The position numbers and the translations under genes are program-made. Positions 1 through 9,385 of a stretch of 64,000 nucleotides of DNA are shown piece after piece; the stretch's first letter is position 1, and each line of letters starts with the position of its first letter. Under the pieces are notes generated by a model. That model ran no database searches. It had not been told where the DNA came from and saw nothing but the letters and a program-made list of their open reading frames with translations. Source of the DNA: Circinella umbellata. Taxonomy: Eukaryota; Mucoromycota; Mucoromycetes; Mucorales; Lichtheimiaceae. The stretch covers positions 496,001 through 560,000 of the forward strand of contig JAIWNF010000006.1 in NCBI GenBank assembly GCA_025093555.1, in the 5' to 3' direction.

Positions 1-127
1 ATCATGCATTTTTTTAATACAGTATTTTATTTAGAATATCACTACTCTGCTAACACTATTTATGCTTAAGTGTAAGAAAACAATTGTGCTATAATATAAT
101 CAAGATCTGGCTTTCCTATTCAAATCA

Positions 128-707
128 CTATATGTATTCTTTAGTTTTTAAAAGCTTTCCAAATCGCTGAATATCATCAACTAATATTTCACCACATTCA
201 AGTGCAGGAAAATGACCACCCTAATGTTAAAGAATGTAAACAAAAAATTTAAATAAAATAATAATTAACAAACTATGTTTACTTATCACAATAAAAAGAT
301 TTATATATATACCACATTAGCTTCATTATATTGTTGTAAATTTGAACCTGCTTCTATCCACTCTCGAGGATACTAAATAACATTATTAGTACGTATTATT
401 TATTTCCTCTTTTCAAAGAACGCGGTTTACATTAAAAAAATATTATAAATGTATATACCTTCATAAGTTCTGCGGGGAAATATATCACTCCAACAGGGAT
501 TTTGACAGGACTCATAAACATATCTTTCATAGAAGAGTCATTCATTACTTCATAATAGAATCGAGTTGATGAAGAAATTGAATTTGTTAACCAGTATATA
601 GTTACTTGAGTTAAAAATTCATTTGCGGTAATAGACTCTGGCAAAACCATGTTATCATCTTTGTTTTCTGGGTATGTCCAGTTATGATATTTTTCAAGGA
701 TCCATGC

Positions 708-751
<44 letters not shown>

Positions 752-1892
752 TAGAGTATATCATTGTGTTATTTCAATATACATACATATGTATGTATAT
801 ATACACACATTATAAGCATATATTTTCAAAATCTAAACTTACCCAGAAGTCCCACTGGACTGTCAGTCAAACCAAAATTTAGTGTGTATGGTCGAGTTGC
901 TTGAATAGCACAGTAGCCCATTTCATGATCATTTTCAACATCCATAAATGATTTACCCTTAATTTTGGAGGATCCACGGCCATATACTGTATCCATACCA
1001 AGAACCATACTAGCCATAAATTTGGCGACCTTGATTGGATGTGACCACAAGTATGTAGGGGTAGGAACAGGTGGTATACATGCTAAATGTGTGGTATGAT
1101 ATCCCTTGCAATTCTCAGACCGGTATAATGCAAGCCATTTACCTAACATTGATCCAAAATCAGTTCCGTGTACCACTACATGGGAATAATAAACATATAA
1201 ATAATCAGACTTGTTTTTTATTTATGATATCACATTCTTGCTCTGTTCCATCACATCTATTTTTTTCTCATCATGAAGAAAACAAAAAGCTTACAATATT
1301 CATTGTAACCAATTAATTTCATAAGTTGATTAAAGATATCACCAAATTTTGATGCACCGTAACCCGGAACTTTAGGTGGTTCTGAAAATCCAAATCCGGG
1401 CATACTTGCAATCACCACATGAAATGTCTTTTTATTGTTTATGTCAAATTTTTTTCTTTACCATTTATATAAATTAGGGAAAGAAGCAAAAATAAATAAA
1501 TACAAGATTCATACCTGACTCTCATTGGTACTACCATCCCGAAGTGTGTTGATCACCTTGTGATATTCATAAACAGTGGATGGCCAACCATTCAATAAAA
1601 GAAGCGGAATTGAATCAGGATTCTTGGACGGTTCGTGAATAAAATGAACGCGTAATCCATCAATGGTAGCAATACAATTATTCCATTGATTCAATTCTGT
1701 ACGTGCATTTTCCCAATCATAATCATTCAACCAAGTTTGGACAAGAGATTCAACAGCTCGACGAGGTGCACCATATTTCCATCCAACATCTTTTTCAAGC
1801 TCATTTGGATATTTTGGATTTTTTAATTTTTGTTTGAGTAAAGCAAGATCTTCTGGAGGAATAGATGGTATTTCAAAAGGTTCAATAGACAT
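128..1892 (-). CDS. Epoxide hydrolase (microsomal/EHN type, alpha/beta hydrolase fold)
   Basis: Six exons: 1892-1515, 1427-1295, 1175-843, 706-459, 372-313 and 220-128. All have GT/AG borders and the frame closes at 414 aa. The N-terminal EHN lid domain (start MSIEPFEIPSI) covers about residues 1-110. The oxyanion-hole motif LLNGWPS follows, then the nucleophile Asp in VHGTDFGSMLG, an acidic residue in STRFYYE and the catalytic His in the last exon (GGHFPALE), so the triad looks complete. The family opens epoxides to diols through an Asp-ester intermediate, acting on xenobiotic or lipid epoxides. The length fits the 390-460 aa family range. No signal peptide or N-terminal anchor is evident, so a cytosolic enzyme is likely. 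The intron before exon 4 carries a long (AT)n run. The gene is divergent from the unrecognised gene at 2147. Family assignment is strong; the substrate is unknown. Confidence 0.93.
711..746. repeat. (AT)n microsatellite in an epoxide hydrolase intron
   Basis: About 18 AT units inside the intron between the third and fourth coding exons (842-707), directly upstream of the 3' splice site when read on the minus strand. Confidence 0.95.
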
Positions 1893-2146
1893 GATGTTTT
1901 TTAAGCACTTGTGTGAGATAGAGGTAAAACCAAAAAAGAAAGAAAGAAGAGAATTTCAATTGATGTGTATGAGGCAAATGTATTTAATAAAAAAAAAAAC
2001 CTTTTAAGTACTCGGCCCTTTTTTGTGCCGAAAAGATAAATAAACAGAACTTTACATTTATAGAAAATGCGCAGTCAAGAAACTAGTTTTCCACTTGATC
2101 TGCGTTTCCATAGCAACCACATTACACAACATTATTTTTAGTGATT

Positions 2147-2883
2147 ATGTCCAACCTAAATGATATTCTAGGTGGCGGTTTCATATTTACACAGTATGAT
2201 TGTTTTCGGCAATCATTGAAAGAGCGCATTGTGCTGCTATTCAATTATGAAGAGCAAGATATACGGTTCTTGTATGGGCAGATAACTTAAATGATATATG
2301 ATACATAATCAAGAGAATTTAATTTAATTTATAAATTGTAAGCCCTTGAAGATACTTTCCGCCTCTCCTTCATTGTTAGTAGTAACAGTATCAACGAGTC
2401 TGACAGAAAATATACATATTAGCTACCATACAGTTATTCAAATAACATGTTATTGTCAAATTAATGTCTTATGAATCATTAACGATAACGGTTTGCATAA
2501 CCCTCATCATTTAGAAACATTGTCATCAAATTTTGATACGCGTTAGAATTTCTTTATCAAGTAACGTTTATAAGCTGCATGCTTTTTTAAGCGATCTGTT
2601 GAAACTATATAACTATGTAAGGGTAGTAAAAGAGGATAACCAAGAATCTGTTTTTATGAAATCTTTCACTTTTCGTAAGGAGGAAACGCGTTTAGATTAT
2701 ATAAGCATCATGATCAATTTGAAAAACAAGCCACTAGTTGAAGTCCAAATAGGGAAATACAGCGGGTTACAAACATGTTCTGGAGTTCGCGAATCTTCAG
2801 TTTCTACAAATTTACGCGTTTATTTTCGTTACCATGACAAACGACGTGAGGTTAATGCCACTCTTAATGTTTTCATACAATGA
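2147..2883 (+). CDS. Unrecognised small protein, two-exon model
   Basis: I do not recognise this protein. An exon starting at ATG 2147 (MSNLNDILGGGFIF...) can splice at a GTATGG donor after 2271 to an acceptor ending at 2546. The frame then stays open to TGA at 2881-2883, giving about 154 aa. The second exon reads as plausible protein, with charged and hydrophobic residues alternating and motifs such as SFTFRKEET and VYFRYHDKRREVN, and little low complexity. The 275-bp intron is long for this genome. Its interior also has coding-like stretches (around 2342-2420), so a three-exon form is possible. A longer open stretch, 2515-2883, is also preceded by a TAG acceptor. The coiled-coil-like N-terminus followed by a compact globular part faintly recalls RWD-type kinetochore proteins, but this is only an impression. 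Alternatively it supplies upstream exons of the next gene. Confidence 0.45.
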
Positions 2884-2934
2884 TACACATACAAAATAGC
2901 TTATACTTTATATATGTATATGTATATATATTAG

Positions 2935-4152
2935 TCAATATGAATTGAAACGACAACAGCTCATTGAAGAAAACCAAAAGTTACTTAAGGAACTAGGTCT
3001 TGGTTCTGCAAATGACCTTGCTCCAAAAGAAATGAAGCAATTCAAGGTAATAAAAAAATACTTGTATCTTTTTATATATAATTCTCTTTTATTTATAATC
3101 AGATGTATCTCGCTTCTTATTTTTTTTTTCATTAACAAATTCTACATTGAATTAGACGGATATTCCACCACCACGAAAAAAACCAAGAAACAGCTATCGA
3201 GCCCCTAAACCTGCATTACAAGCAACGCGTTTATCAAGACGGTTAAAAGGGGAAGAACCTGATGATACGGTAGCGAATATAACTCTATGAAAGATGGAAT
3301 TGATAGTGGGGATAATAATAAGAGTAATAATAATATCGATAAAAAAAATAGGTTGATCTCGAGTCAATTCTGGATCAAAATGATAAAATGCGTCAAGCTG
3401 CTGTCGAACTTGTACCTGATAAAACAAAGCAAGAATTATTTTCACCTGATGGGGTTTCAGTACCTGTAACATTACGTACGTTCTTCTCTTTATTCTTCAC
3501 ATTATGATACACTGTCGGAAGACAAAGTAGAAAGTGATTACTCAAAAAGAACTGTTATATAGTTTCAATAGGCACAACAATTTGGGAAATTGGTCATTTG
3601 TATACAGGAAAATATCGATCCAAGTGGTGGAGTGGACGTGGCGTAAGTCATATAATATAAACCCTTATTCTTTTGGTCATTCTTTTTCTCAATTGGTAAA
3701 ACCATGAACCATCCCCTCTAACAACCTTTATTATCGATGATAGTGTCGATATAAGCACCCTTATCCAATTGGATTTAAGGCGACGAAATCACATTTCGGA
3801 AATGATTACACCATGACAATTGAAGAAGGGGATAAACCAGAAGATGGTCCTATCTTTAAAGTACAAGTTAATTCATCGAAAACAATATTCACTGGAGCAA
3901 CACCTACAGCACCTTGGACCGATGCATGTAAAAAGAGTAAATCACAAGGTACTCGAGTGAGTGGGCCATTGGTAAGTAACATCTTTTTAAAACTGCATTC
4001 AATTGGGAAGAATAATGAAGGAAGGATGGAAGGAAATTGACTTACATAATTATTAGTTTTATGGATTTTCGGATATTACCACGATGCGTATTATTGAGAA
4101 TATGGAGGGTTATGAATCAGCATGTAAACCAGTAACAGAAAATGAAGAATAA
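2935..4152 (+). CDS. FYRN/FYRC-domain nuclear protein (TBRG1-like), first exon not located
   Basis: Exons 2935-3045, 3156-3269, 3352-3475, 3572-3642, 3744-3971 and 4057-4152 stay in frame to the TAA at 4150. The first listed exon begins after a TAG acceptor in phase 2, so a short upstream coding exon with the ATG must exist but could not be placed. The visible protein is about 248 aa. It begins with a charged helical segment (YELKRQQLIEENQKLLKEL). A basic stretch (PPPRKKPRNSYR, TRLSRRLKGEE) follows that resembles fungal chromatin-protein N-termini. Then comes FYRN (TTIWEIGHLYTGKY... YPIGFKATKSHF) and FYRC (GPLFYGFSDITTMRIIENM). FYRN and FYRC usually sit side by side and form one FYR fold in chromatin proteins such as MLL methyltransferases and TBRG1. 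No SET, PHD or JmjC domain is seen, so this is a stand-alone FYR protein, probably nuclear. The specific role is unknown. Confidence 0.8.
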
Positions 4153-5542
4153 GTTCAAGTAATTATGTATATAATGATTCCAAGTTTCTTGAAACGTATT
4201 TTAAGTTATCTGGTGTTTATCTGTATTTAAATGCTGATCACACCCACTCTCTTAATGACAACTATATATAATACTTTCTTTTTTAAAACTTTCTTTTGTA
4301 AATAACAATTTAATTATATAATTTTATAAATGGGACGAATTATATTTAAACAAACTCAACAATTATTACAAATCCAACAGTGGATGTGTATGAGATCAGT
4401 AGTAACAGTATCATAATTTTGAGTGTGTTTCCTAATTACAGTCAACCCCCGGTTTTTGCACACCTGAGATTTCCTAATTTTTTGTTGCAGAACCGAAGAC
4501 TTGTAACAAACAAAACTTGATATATACTAAAATAGAGCATCTCATCAATTATTCTTTGCAAGCATTTTTGGCTGTTTCCATATTTGAATAAAAATTCATA
4601 AGAATAATATACACAATTATAAAATTATAGTATGGTTTACCCCCGATTAGCGCAACTCGCCCAAAAACCTTGATGCAAGTTGCAAGTTGCGATTCTATTA
4701 AGTATTTTTAACATTACCAAAAACCAATGGTGCAGAACCGGGAAATTTGCACAAGCACGAAGTGCAAAAGCGGGGGTTGGCTGTATATATATTACAATAT
4801 TGAAATTATTAGTGTCCAACAATTTTTCAAGGCACTACCAACAAATCTTTACAACATAGAGAACATCTTCTAAGAATCTGTCTAGTAAAGTAAGAAGGAC
4901 CAAACTACATATAAAAATGAGTCATTTTGTATGTAAGAGTCTCTCAAGAGAGGCTCTTTTAGCTTTTAAATCTATCAAATATTTTTGCTAACAGTTCTAC
5001 TATAACATGAATATAAGGTGGCTATTAGTTCTTTATCTAAATGGTCAACATACTGGATCAAAGAAAAAATCACGATCCCATAGCCGCATGATTTTTCAAC
5101 TGTGTTGTCTATATAATTTTTTTGAGATTCTGCTTGAGTTCCATAGTATACACAGATTGAAAAATTAATTAATGTCCTTTTCTTTTTCTTTGTAATAACG
5201 AATGCTCAGTACACGGAATACATAACACATTAAAAACTGTTAACAATAATAATACGTATCTATTATAATTAAAGTAATATGATAGTATTGTAGTAAGAAT
5301 AATGCATCAACTACGTGAATTTTTTTTATATCTCGATGAGAAATATATATTTATCAGACTTAAACAGCTATAAGATCGCCTGCTAAGTCTTAGTTGGATA
5401 GAGATATCAGTTGAAAGGCAAGATAAAAACATACAGTTATTAATCAAGACAAATGATATTTTTTCATTGTATTAGAAAAAGAAAATGTCGTTGACAAATA
5501 TTAGCAATAGATTATACATACGTACCTAACTTCAGGCTCTTA
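4153..5542. other. Gene-free AT-rich stretch with a miniature transposon
   Basis: Downstream of the FYR gene. Apart from the pogo-type element at 4437-4785, no coding frame, tRNA or other structured feature was seen. Short open frames here have no protein-like composition. Confidence 0.6.
4437..4785. mobile_element. pogo/Tigger-type miniature element (MITE), possibly composite
   Basis: The left end reads TACAGTCAACCCCCGGTTTT and the right end, reverse-complemented, reads TACAGCCAACCCCCGCTTTT. Both continue into TTGCAC. The ends are inverted, begin with TA(CAG) and are flanked by TA, as in the pogo/Fot1/Tigger group of Tc1-mariner transposons. There is no internal coding capacity. A third similar terminus (TATGGTTTACCCCCGATTAG) in left-end orientation lies at about 4631. 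The right-hand 155 bp could therefore be a separate smaller element, with the outer one a composite. A GCAGAACCG motif occurs near both ends. Confidence 0.72.
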
Positions 5543-6359
5543 TAAAGAGGATCCCCGTTAATTTCATAGGGCCATTTTCCATTTTTTTAGTGAAAATAAA
5601 GAGGTGTGAAAATTGACGGACACTATGAAATTTTTCTCCAAGAATGTGCATATATTGAATACTTCAGCTCACTGCTGTATATCTTTTATTGTATCAAAAT
5701 ACGTATCAATTAATAAATTATTTTTATACGATTGTTCTTGATGCATTTTTGTAACTATTTCTTTTTTTTATTTGAGCACGTCTATAACACTTTTTTTTCT
5801 TTTGAAAAAAAGTTATATATAGTGCAGAGATAATTTATTTTCTTTTCATCTTTCTATATTTTTGCTTTATCTATACCAAAACAAAAGAACAGTAACCGAA
5901 TCTAACGTTGGCTTGACAGCTGAACAGTATAATATTCTGGCTGAGAAAAAAAAACTTAACCCACGAACCATGACAAACCGATCGCTAGCATGATGGGCTA
6001 AAAATGAATTCAAGCTGTTTAAGGCACCTGATATTAGTACTATATGCAAAGATTTGAAACGAGAAAAACAAGAAGAGAATAAACATTGAATAAACTCTTA
6101 CGTAAGAAAAAACATGCAAATGGCGTAATAAAAAAAGTAACCCATCCTGTATACTAATTTAATTACAATCCTTATATTTATCACATAATTTTTTTTGAAT
6201 TACATACCCGTTAGGGATTCAATGCCGCCAAGTGCTGTGAAAGTGAAATTAAGGGGGATGTGAAAATTTTCTTATGTTAGTTTTACCTTTCCTTCATTTT
6301 TTGTGAAGTTATTGAGGTGTGAAAATTAACGGATATGAAATTAACGGGGATCCTCTGTA
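5543..6359 (+). mobile_element. Non-autonomous Tc1-mariner/pogo-like element, copy 1 (817 bp)
   Basis: Inverted terminal repeats of about 25 bp: GAGGATCCCCGTTAATTTCA at the left, with the same sequence inverted at the right. The only mismatch is TAAAGAG versus TACAGAG at the extreme ends, and both sides have TA flanks. The subterminal motif GAGGTGTGAAAATTRACGGA occurs inside both ends in the same orientation. The interior holds a broken transposase N-terminus (5885-6056). A near full-length second copy lies in reverse orientation at 24800-25613. TA flanks, terminal repeats and a CENP-B-like helix-turn-helix together place it in the pogo/Tigger branch. It is too short to encode a DDE catalytic domain. 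Confidence 0.88.
5885..6056 (+). pseudogene. Decayed CENP-B/Tigger-type helix-turn-helix transposase N-terminus
   Basis: The plus-strand frame reads a stretch resembling HTH_Tnp/CENP-B N-terminal domains: GLTAEQYNILAEKKKLNP..., then LA, an in-frame TGA, then WAKNEFKLFKAPDISTICK. In intact family members this region is the first DNA-binding helix-turn-helix (pattern LA.W.K..F.L...PS.STI..IL.). The stop and the absence of any downstream DDE domain show a dead gene. The minus-strand reading frame across the same bases is only a shadow. Confidence 0.7.
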
Positions 6360-7757
6360 ATTGACTTTTGCTTTAAGTGTATAATTTAAGCATCTATGGT
6401 GTTGTGGATCTGTGCGCATAAATTATAGCCGCTATTGTATATATGTAAAATGCTTCTGCCTTACCCATAAGGTATAAAGCCACCTTAAAAATATTTTTTT
6501 TCAGCCCGAAAATAGAGACAAATGGCTCGTCAAAATGAAAAAAAAAAGGTCTACCAATCATCAGAAAAACTTCTGTTTAATGTATAACTTCTGCTTCATT
6601 GTAAGTGTAACATTTATTCATGAAAAGACTTTGACTTAAGCATATAATTATGTTTCACAAGCCAAGTTACGTATCAAGACGAATATAAGTAAAATTCCAT
6701 TAAATACCAGAACAGGGTTACTACGTAACAAGATAAAGAAAATGACGGGATCATCGATGTAAATGAAAATTACAGTTTAAATAAATCGACATCTTGCATA
6801 ATCATAATACATAATAAACCAGTATCATCCACGACTTCAATAAAGCACTGTAATGTGTTTGTACTGTAGTACGTAGTAATTTTTATTTTGTTGTACAAAA
6901 GATAGCTCGATACAAAGATCTTAGCTCTTTATAGATATAGCAGGATGAAGAAAAAAAACCATTATGACCCGATCTTATGGAACATAAAATCTTGTACAAG
7001 ATGCAGGCCATTCTCAAGATAGATGTGTACAACCTCCCAAGTGAAATGTTTTACAATAGGTACCAGTTAATTCTTATTGAGAAACATGTTACTCGTACAA
7101 AACTCGAATTTTAAAAGCTACTGAAAATAAAATCAATTTATTATGATCTCGAACATACTATAAATATTCTACAATCTTTGTATCGCATTACTTGCTGAAC
7201 TAGTAGTACAACTGTATTTAATTCAAGATACGTAACTGTTATTATATAGTTAAACACTAGTTTTGAAACAGCCACATAATAACTACTGATAATGAATAAG
7301 GAAACTTATACGTAAAACATCTAATTTACTCTTTTATAGTATATTTATAGGACGTTAATTTATCTAAAGCTAACTTATATTTACTGGTGCTAGAGAGTCA
7401 CGGTAAAAAATAATCTAAGGAGTCAGCCACAAGGTACACATTCAAATGAGAGAACTATTGGTATGCTTTCTTCTTTTTTGTGCAATCAATTATGAGATAG
7501 AGAAGGGGATTTGCGAGAAAAAAGGAATCAATAGTAAACCTATATAATATATAAGTCAAAATAAAAAGAAAGGGAGGGAGAGGGAAAGAGGAAGAAAGAA
7601 TAAGAAAGATTTGACAACAATAATACAGATATACGTAAATATAATATGTTTTTATGATTTCATTTGTGAGATACCATAATTATAACAATTCGTATATGAA
7701 TGAGAATGATTGAGAAATTAATATAAAAAATAGATGTCACAGTAATAACCATGTGTT
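6360..7757. other. Gene-free AT-rich stretch
   Basis: Lies between copy 1 of the element and the 3' end of the Gtr1 gene. No coding frame or repeat was recognised. A purine-rich patch (AAAGAAAGGGAGGGAGAGGG) lies around 7563-7600. Confidence 0.55.
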
Positions 7758-9385
7758 TCACGTAATTTTATGCATTGTTTCAAGTTTTTCAAAATGGGTT
7801 CGAGCTGCTGCAATATTCATTTGTGTCACTGCCGGTGCTATTATCATTATTATTAATACATATTATTTATATAATGCTTCTTTGGCTCATAAATTAGAAT
7901 TTAAGAACTTACGTATATCTGGATCAGAAATAATAATCATCACACATGTACTACGAGTAAGGATGTCAATAAATGAAGTAAATGAACTCCCTCTTATCAT
8001 CATACTTTTTGAATGTGATTGCTGCCTATAATATAGCATATATAAAATACAATTTAGTTTCTTAATATATGTCTTATTGAATAATAGCTATATATACCCA
8101 ACATAGTATTACCTCGCACTCAAATTAAACTGCTTAATAATATTACTTAATTTTTCAAAACGATGTATATCTGGATGTTTTATTGTAGCTGCATTGGCTA
8201 TTACTAAAAATGTGGTTCGTTCGAATAATATTACTTCATCTGCTCCACATAGCTTACAAAAGTTCGTTAAATTTCTTTCCAGTGCTGTAATATTTGGAAT
8301 TATACAATGTATAATTTGAGCCCAGGCCTATAACGATAAAACACAACATTATAATAATAACTGATTAGCATCAATGAAAAAAACAATACTTTTTTTTTCC
8401 TTCTAATGTTCTAGAATAATTCTGTATAATAATCAGAGACTTACAGCATATAATGTTTCGTCCCATATAGATGTTTGAAATGCCTGTATCTGAATAGGTT
8501 CAGAACGTACTTGTAATTCTTTTCTGTGTTCTATAAAAACCTGATATATATATATATTTCTTTGTTAGACATTATAACATTTAATCATTTGAATTGGTTC
8601 TCCTATTCTTCCCATATATACATATATAAGCCAGTTATCACCAAATAAGAAGAAGAAAAAAAAAGAGTATATATGTATAGCTTACCTTATCTCTTTCTTC
8701 TTCTTGAATTAAATCCACTTTATGTATCAAACAAAATACTTTGGCATCTGGGGAATAGGTCAATATATATTCTAAACATGTCTGATAAAAATGAATATCC
8801 TTATCCAATTCTGCACTAATTATATCAAATACATAAACTAGTACTTCGACATTTTTAAATATATGATGATTGGGTGTAGCAAAATAATTGTTGAAATAAA
8901 CATCCTGCCTAAAATATATTACTTTATTAGTAAACATTCTTTCTTTCTTTTTGCATAAAGATTTTCTATATGGTTTTAATTTATTATTATTATTGTTATT
9001 CTTATTACCCTCCACAATCCCATAAATTGAGTGACAGTGAACCGAGAAACTGAACTTCTGAACTTTCAATGCTGACTACCCTATTCATTTCAGTTAAACT
9101 TGTATAAAAAGTAATAATAAACTATCTGTGTAGGAAAGGAGTATAGAAATATGTTGAAGTATATTTGACATTCTACCTGTTGGACCTAATTCTCGAGTTT
9201 TACGAGCAACATTGTTTTGGAAAATGATGGAACGCATGGAAGTTTTACCTGCACCACCTTTCCCCATGAGTAACACCTAGATATCATAAATATTTAAAAA
9301 GGCGTTATATAATTATTTTAATGTAGCATATTAACTCCTAGCTTAGTTACTTTAATACTAGCTTTTTTCTTGTTACCTTTTTCAT
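7758..9385 (-). CDS. GTR1: Rag GTPase, Gtr1/RagA subfamily
   Basis: Eight exons: 9385-9377, 9276-9177, 9075-9009, 8908-8686, 8540-8445, 8327-8113, 8025-7913 and 7837-7758. Every border is GT/AG and the frame closes at 300 aa, matching RagA/Gtr1. The first coding exon is only nine bases (Met-Lys-Lys). The P-loop reads GKGGAGKTS (GKSGSGKTS in most homologues), switch II is WDCGGQD, and the specificity motif is HKVDL (HKMDL in RagA). The Rag-specific C-terminal roadblock part runs from about residue 180 ([34 protein letters not shown]) to the end. Gtr1 pairs with Gtr2/RagC on the vacuole surface and relays amino-acid sufficiency to TORC1. The gene is divergent from SF3B4 across a 2.3-kb intergenic region. 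Gtr1 rather than Gtr2 follows from RELGPT and the short N-terminus. Confidence 0.95.

Noticed and set aside
5867..6049. Minus-strand open frame in transposon copy 1
   Set aside because: The plus strand carries the recognisable transposase remnant; this frame is its shadow.
7753..8031. Plus-strand open frame of 92 codons
   Set aside because: It is antisense to the last two coding exons of Gtr1, which explain the sequence fully.
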